Of a stretch of DNA of 64,000 nucleotides, positions 43,510-53,073 are shown piece after piece. The notes beneath the pieces are model-generated. The model was given only the letters and a program-made list of their open reading frames with translations. It had not been told where the DNA came from and searched no databases. Position 1 is the stretch's first letter. Each line of letters opens with the position of its first letter. Source of the stretch: Paenibacillus silvae (GTDB taxonomy: Bacteria; Bacillota; Bacilli; Paenibacillales; Paenibacillaceae); the NCBI RefSeq assembly GCF_014639235.1, contig NZ_BMFU01000010.1, positions 62,001 to 126,000 of the forward strand, written 5' to 3'. A program made the translations under genes and the position numbers.

Positions 43510-45480
43510 CTATACCGACCCCCTTAACGACGCTTCGGTACGCTTGATTTCATCGACCGGAATGTAATAATCCGTATCGTAAGAGAAGGAACGAGCAATC
43601 ATGCAGATACCCACGCCAGCGAGTCCGAGAATTGCCATCCACAGCCATCCAAAGACGAAGCCGAAACCGGCTACGAACCAGAAGACAGACATGATGAACG
43701 GAATCGAAGAATTCTTAGGCATATGAATTGGCTCATATACAGGCTCAGGCGGATAGATGCCTTTCGCGCGACGTTCTTTCTCTTCCCACCACTCATCCAC
43801 ATCATCTCCGCGCGGTGTAACGGCGAAGTTGTATTCTGGAGCTGGTGAAGGAATCGACCACTCAAGTGTACGACCATCCCATGGATCGCCAGAAGCTTTG
43901 AGTGTTTTGTATTTGCGAATACCGTCTGCAATTTGTGCAACCTGGAACAAGAAGCCGACACCCATCAGGAATGCGCCGATTGTGGAAACAAAGTTCAGTT
44001 CCCACCAGCCGGTATCCCAGCCATAGGTGCTCAGACGACGTGTCATACCCATCAGACCGACAGCGTACTGCGGCATGAAGCAGACATAGAAACCGATATT
44101 CCAAGTCCAGAATGCCCATTTGCCCAGTTTCTCTTCCAGTTGGAAACCGAACATTTTAGGCCACCAGTAGTACAGACCTGCGAAGTATCCGAAGACAACG
44201 CCACCGATCAATACTTGGTGGAAGTGGGCAATCAGGAAGTAACTGTTGTGGAACTGGAAGTCAGCAGGCGCAACGGACAACAGGACACCTGTCATCCCCC
44301 CGACGATAAAGCACGGGATAAAGGCAATCGTCCACATCATCGGAGTTGCCATGCGTATCCTTCCTCGATACATCGTAAACAGCCAGTTAAATATTTTAAC
44401 CCCTGTCGGAATAGCAATCAACATCGTTGTAACCGCGAAGAATGCGTTGACGTCTGCTCCAGAGCCCATCGTGAAGAAGTGATGCGCCCATGTGAAGAAG
44501 GACAGGAAACTGATAATCAACATCGCGAATACCATTGATTTGTAACCAAACAATTTTTTGCGTGAGAACGTACTTACGATCTCGGAGAATACACCGAATG
44601 CCGGCAAGACAACAATGTATACCTCAGGGTGACCCCACATCCAGATCAAGTTGATGTACATCATCGGGTTGCCGCCCAGATCAAGGGTGAAGAAATGCGC
44701 CCCGGCAAACCTGTCAAGGAATAGCAATGCCAGTGTCACAGTCAAGATCGGGAATGCAAACAGGATAATGATACAAGTGGAGAATACCGACCATGTGAAC
44801 ATCGGCAGTTTCATCCATTTCATGCCTGGCGCACGCATTTTAATGATGGTAACCATAAAGTTGATACCGGTCGCCAGGGAACCGATACCCGATATCTGGA
44901 TACCCCATATATAGAAGTTCTGTCCTACCCCCGGACTATGTGACAGCTCCGATAGAGGAGGATAACTCAGCCATCCTGCGTCTGGTGAACCACCGATAAC
45001 GAAGGACAGGTTGAACAGCATTGCGCCCAGGAAGAACAACCAGAAGCTCAGTGCGTTCAGGAACGGGAATGCAACGTCCCTTGCTCCGATCTGTAACGGC
45101 ACAATGACGTTAAACAAACCGAACATAAACGGCATCGCCATGAACAGGATCATGATCGTACCGTGCGTTGTGAAGACCTGATTATAGTGTTCTGGATGTA
45201 AGAAATCCATATTAGGCATAGCCAGCTGCAGACGCATCATCAATGCATCCACACCACCACGGAACAACATGATAATGGAAGCAATGATATACATAATACC
45301 GATCTTCTTGTGATCGACAGTAGTTAACCAGTTACGCCAGAGCCAGCCCCATTTTTTGAAATAAGTCAGCACCGTTACGATCGCAATCATCGTAATCCCG
45401 ATAGCCACGTCAGCTCCATAGATCAGCGGGTCGCCGGTAACGAAAAACTCCGATGCAAACTCTTTTAATCTCTCTAACAT
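43510..45480 (-). CDS. qoxB: Quinol oxidase subunit I
   Basis: 656 residues, proton-pumping haem-copper oxidase core with about 14 helices. Haem and copper ligands are all visible: H106 (TTHGTIM), H284 and cross-linked Y288 (WGHPEVYIV), H333/H334 (WAHHFF), H419 and H421 (IAHFHQVL). It reduces oxygen to water with electrons from quinol and pumps protons. AAAGGAGG six bases before 45480 fixes the start. Whether it uses haem A or O cannot be read. Confidence 0.95.
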   Translation of the reverse strand: MLERLKEFASEFFVTGDPLIYGADVAIGITMIAIVTVLTYFKKWGWLWRNWLTTVDHKKIGIMYIIASIIMLFRGGVDALMMRLQLAMPNMDFLHPEHYNQVFTTHGTIMILFMAMPFMFGLFNVIVPLQIGARDVAFPFLNALSFWLFFLGAMLFNLSFVIGGSPDAGWLSYPPLSELSHSPGVGQNFYIWGIQISGIGSLATGINFMVTIIKMRAPGMKWMKLPMFTWSVFSTCIIILFAFPILTVTLALLFLDRFAGAHFFTLDLGGNPMMYINLIWMWGHPEVYIVVLPAFGVFSEIVSTFSRKKLFGYKSMVFAMLIISFLSFFTWAHHFFTMGSGADVNAFFAVTTMLIAIPTGVKIFNWLFTMYRGRIRMATPMMWTIAFIPCFIVGGMTGVLLSVAPADFQFHNSYFLIAHFHQVLIGGVVFGYFAGLYYWWPKMFGFQLEEKLGKWAFWTWNIGFYVCFMPQYAVGLMGMTRRLSTYGWDTGWWELNFVSTIGAFLMGVGFLFQVAQIADGIRKYKTLKASGDPWDGRTLEWSIPSPAPEYNFAVTPRGDDVDEWWEEKERRAKGIYPPEPVYEPIHMPKNSSIPFIMSVFWFVAGFGFVFGWLWMAILGLAGVGICMIARSFSYDTDYYIPVDEIKRTEASLRGSV

Positions 45481-45501
45481 TGGGGGCCTCCTTTCCAATC
45501 T

Positions 45502-46476
45502 TTAGTTCGTACTTGTATTTACTTTCGGTACAGACAAGGATTTGTCTCCAGCAGCAGATTCGTTCGAGCTTGAACCTTCATGCTTGCTGTGAGCACTTTT
45601 ACCGTCAACAACATATTTAGTCACGATTTTCTGGAATAAGCCCTCTGGGAACTCAGAGAAATAAGCAACGTTGCTTGTTCCCGGCTTAGCCAGAGCATCA
45701 TACGTTTCTTGTGTCATTGGTTGGGATTGCTGTTTTACTTCCTTCACCCATGTGTCAAACTCTTCATCCGAAGTTGCATTTACATCAAAACGCATCTGTC
45801 CGAAGTGTTCACCAGTGAAGTTAGCGCCAGAACCCCAGTATTTACCTTCGTGGTCGGCTTGCAAATACAACGTCATCGCCATTCCTGACATCGTGTAAAT
45901 CTGTCCACCCAATTGCGGAATCCAGAACGAGTTCATCGGTGAATCTGCAGTGAGCTCAAATTTCACAGGCCGATCTGCCGGAATATTCAGCGTATTAACT
46001 GTTGCAATGCCTTGCTCAGGATAGAGGAACAGCCATTTCCAATCCAGTGAAGATACCTGAATCGTAATTGGTGCTTTCTCTTCGTGAACCAACGGTTTTG
46101 AAGGTTCCAGATCGTACGTATAACGTACAGTAACGATGGCCAGAAGTCCGATGATAACGATTGGAATCGTCCACCACACCACTTCCGCTTTTGTGCTATG
46201 AGCCCAGTTTGGCTCATAAGCAGTTTTATTGTCCGGCTTGTCGCGGTAACGCCAAACGATTACAGCAGACAAAATCAACACAGGAACAATGACGATCGCA
46301 CAAAGAATGGTTGAGATGATAATCAAGTCTTTTTGCGAAGCGCCGATAGGCCCCTTCGGATCCAGAACAACATACTGCCCGCCTGCCATCATTGGCCAGA
46401 CAATCAATGCAATTGTAACCAACGTCAGGACAACCGGAATGATAATCCGAATCAGCGACCTAGGTTTCTTGTTCAT
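45502..46476 (-). CDS. qoxA: Quinol oxidase subunit II
   Basis: 324 residues. Two membrane helices at the N-terminus are followed by an external cupredoxin domain. The CuA cysteines of cytochrome c oxidases are missing (GANFTGEHFGQMRF in that place), so electrons come from quinol. The lipobox cysteine seen in many QoxA/CyoA proteins (GC before VLDPKG) appears to be replaced (AGGQYVVLDPKG), so it may not be lipidated. A long charged Ser-rich C-terminal tail is present. GGAGAGGGGAT precedes the ATG. It is the first gene of the operon. Confidence 0.93.
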   Translation of the reverse strand: MNKKPRSLIRIIIPVVLTLVTIALIVWPMMAGGQYVVLDPKGPIGASQKDLIIISTILCAIVIVPVLILSAVIVWRYRDKPDNKTAYEPNWAHSTKAEVVWWTIPIVIIGLLAIVTVRYTYDLEPSKPLVHEEKAPITIQVSSLDWKWLFLYPEQGIATVNTLNIPADRPVKFELTADSPMNSFWIPQLGGQIYTMSGMAMTLYLQADHEGKYWGSGANFTGEHFGQMRFDVNATSDEEFDTWVKEVKQQSQPMTQETYDALAKPGTSNVAYFSEFPEGLFQKIVTKYVVDGKSAHSKHEGSSSNESAAGDKSLSVPKVNTSTN

Positions 46477-46607
46477 TTTGATCCCCTCTCCTCAAATATT
46501 CGCTAATACTAAAAAATCAGTATACTACTCTCTTCCTACTAAAGATATCAGAAACGAGTGACTTTTTTATTCTTGTTAACAAATTTGTCGATTTTACACC
46601 CTAAATG

Positions 46608-46625
46608 TGTGAATTTTTTCTCACA
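46608..46625. promoter_or_regulatory. TGTGA-N8-TCACA inverted repeat upstream of qoxA
   Basis: Symmetric arms 132-149 bp before qoxA. CRP/FNR sites have N6 and Rex sites have TTGTGAA-N4-TTCACAA; this one is 2 bp wider, so the regulator is uncertain. Confidence 0.4.
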
Positions 46626-46684
46626 AATCGCTGGATCGGTTGATATTTGCACATCGTAATCTTTACACCTCAAGTCACAAAATA

Positions 46685-46737
46685 AAACCCTTTGCAGTCC
46701 CGTTGAACGATGGTCAACGAATCCGCAAAGGGCTTTA
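46685..46737. terminator. Terminator between the small membrane gene and qoxA
   Basis: CCCTTTGC/GCAAAGGG outer stem with an inner CGTTGA/TCAACG stem, and A/T runs on both sides. It follows the minus-strand small membrane protein gene. Together with the inverted repeat at 46608 it accounts for the 46477-46797 gap. Confidence 0.8.
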
Positions 46738-46797
46738 TTGACTGGATTTCAGGGAATACTCCAGTCTTATTATGGACGATATTTCGCAAGATTATAA

Positions 46798-47061
46798 TTA
46801 ATCCGCTCCTTCATCTTCATGACGAGTATGAACCAGACCAATGGCTTTAGCAATCACGTAGATGAAAACACTGCCGACGAGGAATCCGATTCCCACCATC
46901 AACCCCAGATTACGATCATTAAAATCATTCAAATTAATCAGGCACAGTACAACTCCGGTAATCAGTGCGACCCATGCCAGAACTGTCATTGTCAAAACTG
47001 CGCGCCGCATATTTTTATCTTTACGCTCTAATTGGCTGACCATTGCTGTTTTAGATGCCAT
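46798..47061 (-). CDS. Small two-TM membrane protein, unknown function
   Basis: 87 residues from an ATG at 47061, chosen because GGAAG lies eight bases upstream; an in-frame start 19 codons earlier has no site. Two helices (VLTMTVLAWVALITGVVLCLI and LGLMVGIGFLVGSVFIYVIAK) are flanked by charged ends. I do not recognise it. A terminator separates it from the qox operon, so any link with the oxidase is only by position. Confidence 0.65.
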   Translation of the reverse strand: MASKTAMVSQLERKDKNMRRAVLTMTVLAWVALITGVVLCLINLNDFNDRNLGLMVGIGFLVGSVFIYVIAKAIGLVHTRHEDEGAD

Positions 47062-47338
47062 AGTAAACACTTCCTTTTCCCTTTTTGTAAGTGCTTTCCT
47101 AATACCAATATACCACATTAGTATGAATTTTAGTCAACAAATGTTCAAATTTATTTCTTATTTTAGACACTTTATTTATCGAAATATTGTTGACAAAAAT
47201 AAAAACACTCCACCTTTACTTCTTATAACCCAAAAACCCTCATTTCATAACAGAAATTATTGCTTGCTCCTTTTGAACGGAAAATAACTTTCTTGTTACC
47301 TGTAACAACTCCCCTTCCTTTTACGACGGAACCACAAC

Positions 47339-47376
47339 AAAAAGACGGCACATCGGATGATTCCGATAAAGCCGTC
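47339..47376 (-). terminator. Terminator of bglA
   Basis: GACGGC/GCCGTC outer and ATCGG/CCGAT inner stems. On the minus strand they are followed by TTTTTGTTG, about 60 bp past the GH1 gene. Confidence 0.85.
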
Positions 47377-47435
47377 AAGGAGTCTATATATACCTATTTA
47401 TAATAGAAGAAACTTATTCTTGTACGAATAACCAA

Positions 47436-48782
47436 TTAGTTCCGGATTTCAAGCCAATTGTTTTTAATCACATTCTGATACCAATAAAAACTTTCCTTCG
47501 GTGTGCGAACAAGCGAACGGTAATCGACATGCACGAGACCAAAGCGCATCCGGTATCCTTCAGCCCATTCGAAGTTATCCATCAAGGACCAGGCCATGTA
47601 TCCTTTCAGGTTAATGCCATCATTGATGATACGATGGATCTGTGCCAAGTGCTGCTCATAATAGGAAATTCGGCGATCATCATTGATTTTACCGTTTTCC
47701 AGATCATCATTGATACATGCGCCATTTTCGGTAATATACACGTCCACGTTGCCGTACTTTTGCAAATAATGCATGAATTCATAAAGTCCGCGTGACTCCA
47801 CCGGCCAGCCAATATCTGTTTTGATCAGTCCCATGTTCAATTCTTCCGACTGAAGCACACCCGCCTCTGGATTAAAACGGTTAATGCCCATCGTGTAATA
47901 ATTAATACCTAGCAGGTCGATCGGCTCTGAGATAATCTCCATGTCCCCGTCCTGAATCGGAACTGTTGCTCCTGCTTCTGCAAACCAATCAACCAAAAAT
48001 TGTGGATAGGAGCCCTTGTAGATCGGATCAAGGAACCAGTCCGTGTTCAATGCAATGGAGCGGTCACAGGCAGCCTGATCCTCAGGAGACTTGCTATAAG
48101 GTTCAGCCCAGCATACATTTGGAGCTATACCGATCTGCCCGGTAATGCCCAGGCGGCGGAAGGACTGAACCGCTTTACCGTGTGCTACGAGCAGGCCGTG
48201 AGCCACATTGATTGCTGTTTGCAAGTCTTTGTTACCAGGTGCGTGAATACCCAGCATGTTGGACAAGAAGGCAATACACCAAGGTTCATTAAAGGTAAGC
48301 CAGAAATTGATTTTGCCCGAAAATTCTTTGAATATTACTTCAGCGTATTTGACAAAGGCATCTACGGTTCTACGGTTTCCCCAACCTCCATCATCCTCAA
48401 GCGTCTGCGGCAAGTCCCAGTGATAGAGCGTGAGGAAAGGTTCAATTCCCGCCTCCAGCAAGGCATCAACAAAGCGAACATAGAAATCAAGCCCCTCACG
48501 GTTGATCTCTCCATCCCCGTCCGGAATAATACGCGGCCATGCAATGGAGAAGCGGTATGTATTGATGCCGAGCTTTTTCATCAGCTCAATATCTTCCTCG
48601 TAACGGTGGTAGCTGTCGCAAGCTACATCTCCGTTATCACCGTTAAATACCTTGCCAGGTGTACGTGCAAAGGTATCCCAGATCGAAACACCACGTCCTC
48701 CCTCTTGCGCAGCACCTTCAATCTGATAGGATGCCGTAGCTGTGCCCCAGCGAAAATCTTTGGGGAATTGGAAAATAGTCAT
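47436..48782 (-). CDS. bglA: GH1 beta-glucosidase
   Basis: 448 residues, cytoplasmic GH1 enzyme cutting beta-glucosides such as cellobiose. Acid/base E166 in TFNEPW and nucleophile E352 in YITENGA are present, with the N-terminal FRWGTATASYQIEGA. There is no sign of 6-phospho-beta-glucosidase-specific Ser/Lys residues near the C-terminus (SLMDNFEWAEGYRMRFG instead), so unphosphorylated substrates are likely. GGAGG precedes the ATG. It is monocistronic with a cre-like box upstream. Confidence 0.95.
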   Translation of the reverse strand: MTIFQFPKDFRWGTATASYQIEGAAQEGGRGVSIWDTFARTPGKVFNGDNGDVACDSYHRYEEDIELMKKLGINTYRFSIAWPRIIPDGDGEINREGLDFYVRFVDALLEAGIEPFLTLYHWDLPQTLEDDGGWGNRRTVDAFVKYAEVIFKEFSGKINFWLTFNEPWCIAFLSNMLGIHAPGNKDLQTAINVAHGLLVAHGKAVQSFRRLGITGQIGIAPNVCWAEPYSKSPEDQAACDRSIALNTDWFLDPIYKGSYPQFLVDWFAEAGATVPIQDGDMEIISEPIDLLGINYYTMGINRFNPEAGVLQSEELNMGLIKTDIGWPVESRGLYEFMHYLQKYGNVDVYITENGACINDDLENGKINDDRRISYYEQHLAQIHRIINDGINLKGYMAWSLMDNFEWAEGYRMRFGLVHVDYRSLVRTPKESFYWYQNVIKNNWLEIRN

Positions 48783-48933
48783 AAATAAAATCCTCCGTCT
48801 CTGATGTGACTCGCAAGCTCCTCTAAATTGCGGTCACGTTATCATTTTTTTGGTCGCTTCGAAGCCTCATTCAGCCTCTTTACGAGTGCTGGTCTTGGAT
48901 ACTAGTGGCCTTCTTTATTTCGTATGATTTAAC

Positions 48934-48958
48934 GAAACTAGTTTCCTAAAACGTTTTC
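48934..48958. promoter_or_regulatory. Operator-like palindromes upstream of bglA
   Basis: GAAACTAGTTTC is a perfect palindrome, and three bases on TAAAACGTTTTC resembles a cre/LacI-type site. They lie about 150 bp before bglA. The remaining part of the 48783-49196 gap holds no gene. Confidence 0.5.
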
Positions 48959-49103
48959 GAAATAGGTTAAATAAACCTATTTGATGTTAGCAATATCTTG
49001 GTTGCAAAGCAGTTTAAGGCTTTCCCCAGCCTGAGAGTGCTTTCAATAAGAGGATTATATTCGATTCAAAAAAAAGCGTCAATGCCCTGCCTCACCATTG
49101 TTC

Positions 49104-49135
49104 AAAAAAAAAGACCCTGAACGGGTCTTTTTTTG
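49104..49135. terminator. Terminator of the solute-binding gene pair
   Basis: A9-GACCC-tgaac-GGGTC-T7 hairpin, symmetric and strong, 60 bp past the minus-strand lipoprotein gene. Confidence 0.88.
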
Positions 49136-49196
49136 GTAAATTTAATGAGCTCTCGATCTCTACTAAACCAGTTAAGCTATTACATATTACAGATCG

Positions 49197-50909
49197 TTAT
49201 TTTACATCTTTTCCTGTCCAGAGAGCTACACGGTCCTTAATCCATTCCGTGTATTGTTTCTCCATTTCCACTGCACCTGCTTTATCCAGTTCAGCCAGGA
49301 AAGCATCATACGTGGCATCGAAGTTCGCTGCTGTAGTCAGCACCGCTTCCGGAATACGTTTGCGCACGATATCCTGTGTTTTCTGGAACTTCACACTGTA
49401 ATCGGTGCCTGAAGGTACAGGCATATTATAAGCGGCGCCCCACTCTTTCAGCTTCAGATCATCTTCAGACGGGAAGAAATCCTTCCAGGTTGTGATGCCG
49501 TACGCTTTCAATGTTTCCTTCTCGGCTGCGGTATATCCAGCCTGAATCTGCTCAGGGAAATTCGTTGTGTAATAATTGCCCGTAGAATCTTTTACCCCAT
49601 CACCGTATCTAGCACTGAAAGCATTGTACATTCCAATGCCCGTTTCTTTGGTGAAATTGGCATTATCATTCACTTTGCGATCCTGAATATCCTGCGGGAT
49701 GACACGTTTGCCATCTTCAACCTTGTAGTGCTCGCCTTCAATGCCCCAGTTCCGCAGCACTTGGCCTTCATCCGATGCAAGCCAATCCAGGAATTTGATG
49801 ATGCGTACCGGATCTTTTGCAGACGTTGTAATACCGATACCGTAACCGTCAAAACCGATTGGTTGGAACGTATGGTCCACAATGTCTTTGTTTAAGGATA
49901 CAGAGAAGTGCGCATAAGTACTGTCATCTTTACCCGCTGATTTCAAAGCATTCTCCGCTTCGCCATAGTTCCATTCCTGGTCTATCAAACCCAGCACGCG
50001 GCCGCTGGCAATTTTGGACTTGTACTGATCATCCTTTTGCACAAAGGTATCTTTGTCCAGCAGGCCCTCGTTGTACATTTTGTTCAGCCAGCGGAAGTAT
50101 TCCTTCTCTTCTGGACGTTTGTAATGCAGCTTCGCTTCATACGTCTCGGGATCAATGTAGTATTCTCCGTCGTCCGGTGCACCCGTAGCTTGGAAGGCAG
50201 GGTTGGTTACTGTAATCATAATCTTCCAGTCATCCGCATTCAGTGTAAGCGGAATCGTTGGTTGACCGTCGATGGTTGGATGCTTTTCATAATAGGCACG
50301 AAGAACATTTTCATAGTCCTCCAGCGTTTTCACTTCAGGGTAACCGAGCTCTTTCAGCACTTTCTGCTGGATTTCGAATCCGCCTGTAGCGTCAAATACA
50401 ACATTGTCTATACCCGTAATGGTCGGAATCATATAGATGGCCTGATCTTCCATGCTGTATTTCAGACGGTTTATCTGATCACCATAAATTTTTTTCAGAT
50501 TGGGCGCATGCTCCTCAATCAGATCCGTCAGATCGAGCATGGCGCCCGCATCCACCAGCTTTGACAGATTTCCTTTGGGGAAAATCATATCAGGGTAGTC
50601 ACCGCTGGCTGCCATTAACGCAATTTTCTGTTCACCGCCGTTATTCACATCGTATTCAGCCTCAATGGTAACGCCGGTTTGCTTCGTAATTTCTTTGCCG
50701 ACAGCATCCTGCATATTGTTCCAGGTCGAACTTGGGTCCGCACCGAAGAACGAGATCGTAATCGGATCTGTTCCACTGGATTCAGTGTTTGTCTCCTTAC
50801 TGCCGGAGTTGCCGCATCCAGCGGTCACCAGCATTGCACTGGCAAGCATTAACATTGCAAACGTTTTGGGTGTCTTACCTGTTATTCTGCTTTTCATTTT
50901 GCCTCTCAT
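49197..50909 (-). CDS. Solute-binding lipoprotein 1 (LplA/YtcQ-like)
   Basis: 570 residues, large solute-binding protein of the LplA/YtcQ type that serves Lpl permeases. The lipobox region LVTAGC gives C32. IEAEYDVNNGGEQKIALMAASGDYPD and MLDLTDLIEEHAPNLKKIYG are shared with its two neighbours. A stretch of about 183 residues in the middle (DNVVFDATGG to DHTFQP) is identical to lipoprotein 2. GGGGG nine bases before the ATG is the ribosome site. It is downstream of lipoprotein 2 by 65 bp with no terminator, so the two are likely co-transcribed. Confidence 0.9.
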   Translation of the reverse strand: MRGKMKSRITGKTPKTFAMLMLASAMLVTAGCGNSGSKETNTESSGTDPITISFFGADPSSTWNNMQDAVGKEITKQTGVTIEAEYDVNNGGEQKIALMAASGDYPDMIFPKGNLSKLVDAGAMLDLTDLIEEHAPNLKKIYGDQINRLKYSMEDQAIYMIPTITGIDNVVFDATGGFEIQQKVLKELGYPEVKTLEDYENVLRAYYEKHPTIDGQPTIPLTLNADDWKIMITVTNPAFQATGAPDDGEYYIDPETYEAKLHYKRPEEKEYFRWLNKMYNEGLLDKDTFVQKDDQYKSKIASGRVLGLIDQEWNYGEAENALKSAGKDDSTYAHFSVSLNKDIVDHTFQPIGFDGYGIGITTSAKDPVRIIKFLDWLASDEGQVLRNWGIEGEHYKVEDGKRVIPQDIQDRKVNDNANFTKETGIGMYNAFSARYGDGVKDSTGNYYTTNFPEQIQAGYTAAEKETLKAYGITTWKDFFPSEDDLKLKEWGAAYNMPVPSGTDYSVKFQKTQDIVRKRIPEAVLTTAANFDATYDAFLAELDKAGAVEMEKQYTEWIKDRVALWTGKDVK

Positions 50910-50974
50910 TGTCTATTTCCCCCTAAGTATGAAGGTATTTATCTGTACAACAGGCCGAAGCCTGACGATACCTC

Positions 50975-52675
50975 TTATTTCACGTCTTTCCCTGTCCACA
51001 GGGATACACGATCCTTGATCCAGACGGTATATTGTTTTTCCATTTCCACTGCCCCGGCTTTATCCAGTTCAGCCAGCAGTCCATCATACAGCTTGTCGAA
51101 TTGATCCGGCTTCGCCAGAATTGCTTCAGGAATTCGTTTACGGATGATGTCCTGTGTTTTTTGGAAGGTGACATTGTACTCCGTATCAGAAGGCACAGGC
51201 ATGTTATATGCTGCTCCCCAATCCTTCAGCTTCAGGTCTTTTTCAGAAGGGAAGAAGTCCTTCCAGGTTGTAATGCCATAGGCCTTCAACGTTTCCTTCT
51301 CAGCTGCTGTATATCCAGCCTGAATCTGCTCAGGGAAGTTGGTTGTGTAATAATTGTCTGTCGAATCCTTCACGCCATCACCATATCTGGCACTGAAAAT
51401 GCCATACATTCCGATACCGGACTCTTTGGTAAACGCCGAGTTATCATTGATTTTACGATCCTGAACATCCTCAGGTACGATGCGTTTCCCATTTTCAACC
51501 TTGTAGTGCTGGTTCTCGACACCCCAGTTTCTGAGCACTTGACCTTCGTCAGAAGCAAGCCAATCCATGAATTTAATAATACGTACCGGGTCTTTTGCAG
51601 ACGTTGTAATACCAATACCGTAACCGTCAAAGCCGGTTGGCTGGAACGTATGATCCACAATGTCTTTGTTCAAGGATACGGAGAAGTGCGCATAAGTGCT
51701 GTCATCTTTACCTGCTGATTTCAAAGCATTCTCGGCTTCGCCATAGTTCCATTCCTGGTCAATCAGACCCAGCACGCGGCCGCTGGCAATTTTGGACTTG
51801 TATTGGTCATCCTTTTGCACAAAGGTATCTTTATCCAGCAGGCCCTCGTTGTACATTTTGTTCAGCCAGCGGAAGTATTCCTTCTCCTCCGGACGTTTGT
51901 AATGCAGCTTCGCTTCATACGTCTCGGGATCAATATAATATTCACCATCGTCCGGTGCGCCCGTTGCCTGGAAAGCCGGATTTGTAACCGTAATCATAAT
52001 CTTCCAATCGTCTGCATTCAGCGTGAGCGGAATGGTGGGCTGACCGTCAATGGTCGGATGTTTCTCATAATAGGCTCGCAGCACGTTCTCATAATCTTCG
52101 AGTGTTTTCACTTCAGGATAACCGAGCTCTTTCAGCACTTTCTGCTGGATTTCGAATCCGCCTGTAGCGTCAAATACGACGTTGTCTACTCCCACGTTCG
52201 TTGGAATCGTATAGATCGCCTGATCTTCGTTACTGTATTTCAGTCGGTTCATCTGGTCACCGTAGATTTTCTTCAGATTGGGCGCATGCTCCTCAATCAG
52301 ATCGGTCAGATCGAGCATTGCACCTGCATCCACCAGCTTCGAAAGGTTTCCTTTAGGATAGATAATATCAGGGTAGTCACCACTGGCAGCCATAAGCGGA
52401 ATCTTCTGTTCGCCACCATTATTTACGTCAAACTCAGCTTCAATTGTTACTCCTGTTGCTTTGGTAATCTCTTGCCCGACAGCGTCTTTCATGTTGTTCC
52501 AGTTCGGACTAGCGTCTGCGCCAAAGAATGTAAGTGTGATCGGTGTCGTTGTGTCCCCCGCGTCCGCCGGTTTTTCTGAAGCTGTTTTCTCTCCGCTACT
52601 GCCGCATCCTGCTGTAATAGCCAGCGCGCTGGCTAACAGAAGCATTGCAAATGTTTTTGGTGATCTGCCCTTCAT
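50975..52675 (-). CDS. Solute-binding lipoprotein 2 (LplA/YtcQ-like)
   Basis: 566 residues, lipobox ITAGC. It differs from lipoprotein 1 mainly in the N-terminus (SEKPADAGDTTTPIT) and the last 180 residues, while the middle is identical. AAAGGGGGAT before the ATG at 52675 fixes the start; in-frame codons upstream to 52720 look non-coding. A terminator of the upstream gene and several cre-like boxes lie before it, so it probably has its own carbon-regulated promoter. Confidence 0.9.
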   Translation of the reverse strand: MKGRSPKTFAMLLLASALAITAGCGSSGEKTASEKPADAGDTTTPITLTFFGADASPNWNNMKDAVGQEITKATGVTIEAEFDVNNGGEQKIPLMAASGDYPDIIYPKGNLSKLVDAGAMLDLTDLIEEHAPNLKKIYGDQMNRLKYSNEDQAIYTIPTNVGVDNVVFDATGGFEIQQKVLKELGYPEVKTLEDYENVLRAYYEKHPTIDGQPTIPLTLNADDWKIMITVTNPAFQATGAPDDGEYYIDPETYEAKLHYKRPEEKEYFRWLNKMYNEGLLDKDTFVQKDDQYKSKIASGRVLGLIDQEWNYGEAENALKSAGKDDSTYAHFSVSLNKDIVDHTFQPTGFDGYGIGITTSAKDPVRIIKFMDWLASDEGQVLRNWGVENQHYKVENGKRIVPEDVQDRKINDNSAFTKESGIGMYGIFSARYGDGVKDSTDNYYTTNFPEQIQAGYTAAEKETLKAYGITTWKDFFPSEKDLKLKDWGAAYNMPVPSDTEYNVTFQKTQDIIRKRIPEAILAKPDQFDKLYDGLLAELDKAGAVEMEKQYTVWIKDRVSLWTGKDVK

Positions 52676-52785
52676 GTATAATCCCCCTTTTGGATAAAAT
52701 GAAGCTGTGTATTTGTACATCAGGCTGTGCCTGCTTATACCGTCATTCGGGTGGATCCTGTGATATTCTCAGATTCAATAAAATT

Positions 52786-53009
52786 AAAAGCGCTTACTTG
52801 TTTCAATTGAAGAAGGGGTTACATTTTGACCTTAATGATTAACGATCTTTGTAAATGTCCAAATGTGTTCATTATCTTTGTTTTGGGTAAATAAGTATAT
52901 CATTGTACAAGTTTTGTAAGTGCTTTCACAGTTGTATCATAATATCATAAAATACCCTTGTCAATAGCTAACATAAAATTTCTAAAACGGTTTCACTAAA
53001 ACGTTTTCT
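52786..53009. promoter_or_regulatory. Cluster of cre-like boxes upstream of lipoprotein 2
   Basis: AAAAGCGCTTAC (52786), TGTAAGTGCTTTCA (52915-52928, 13 of 14 with the cre consensus TGWAANCGNTNWCA), TAAAACGGTTTCAC (52983) and CTAAAACGTTTTCT (52996). CcpA or another LacI-type protein is likely to act here. Confidence 0.55.
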
Positions 53010-53012
53010 GTA

Positions 53013-53044
53013 TAAAATAAACCCAATGTTCCGGGTTTTATTTT
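53013..53044 (-). terminator. Terminator of lipoprotein 3 operon
   Basis: TAAACCC/GGGTTTA stem, followed on the minus strand by ATTTTAT. Moderately strong, placed 30 bp past the stop. Confidence 0.65.
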
Positions 53045-53073
53045 ATTTTCAAAATGGACAAACGTATAGCTCT

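Noticed and set aside
45502..46476. Cytochrome c oxidase subunit II with CuA
   Set aside because: The CuA cysteine pair is absent, so the operon encodes a quinol oxidase.
46608..46625. Canonical Rex or FNR site
   Set aside because: Arms fit but the spacing is 2 bp too wide, so only a generic inverted repeat is reported.
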